In this document: piece after piece, positions 5,725-5,739 of the stretch
Numbering within the stretch: position 1 is the stretch's first letter
How the letters are laid out: every line of letters begins with the position of its first letter
Assembly (NCBI GenBank): GCA_902465265.1
Contig: CABQMF010000073.1
Coordinates: forward strand, 1 to 5,739
From: an uncultured Collinsella sp.
Lineage (GTDB): Bacteria > Actinomycetota > Coriobacteriia > Coriobacteriales > Coriobacteriaceae
DNA length: 5,739 nucleotides
Direction: 5' to 3'
Made by a program: the position numbers and the translations under genes
The notes under the pieces: generated by a model
Database searches by the model: none
What the model was told of the DNA's origin: nothing
What the model saw: the letters and a program-made list of their open reading frames with translations, nothing else

Positions 5725-5739
5725 TAGAACATTCGTTCG

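Overview
The window looks like chromosomal DNA from a high-GC actinobacterium. The best guess is a gut coriobacterium such as Collinsella. This rests on the GC-rich third positions, strong AGGAGG-type ribosome binding sites, and the general look of the two hypothetical proteins; no marker gene confirms the genus. I saw no rRNA, tRNA, CRISPR array, transposase or phage gene.

Left half, + strand. After a short non-coding start come two separately terminated genes of unknown function. The first (190-1143) encodes a membrane protein with an Ala/Gly-rich hydrophobic stretch, one clear transmembrane helix and a tail of about 110 residues made almost only of Ser, Thr, Gly, Asn, Gln and Asp. The second (1282-2583) encodes a cytoplasmic-looking protein. 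It has a compact N-terminal domain that resembles a winged helix, a basic patch, a roughly 200-residue acidic and Pro/Ala-rich linker, and a compact C-terminal domain. It ends in a textbook intrinsic terminator.

Middle. The convergent gap at 2584-2798 holds that terminator, then a large interrupted palindrome of about 100 bp capped by a C(UUCG)G tetraloop. A second perfect 12-bp hairpin lies just past the ettA stop. The large palindrome explains why this gap is so structured, and it is probably a dispersed repeat or a structured RNA.

Right half, - strand. ettA (4478-2799) encodes the ABC-F translation factor EttA, complete with every ATPase motif. Upstream, and read in the same direction, is a two-gene operon resembling sdpR-sdpI of Bacillus. 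It has an ArsR-family repressor (5638-5360) with a good promoter and an overlapping palindromic operator candidate, followed by a translationally coupled SdpI-family membrane protein (5367-4663). In the SdpI gene, codon 18 is an in-frame amber stop and the rest of the frame is intact, so this copy is probably inactivated or very recently mutated. In the Bacillus system, the membrane protein gives immunity to the SDP toxin and sequesters the repressor. No toxin gene is visible here, so the pair is either an orphan immunity/sensor module or a general envelope-stress module.
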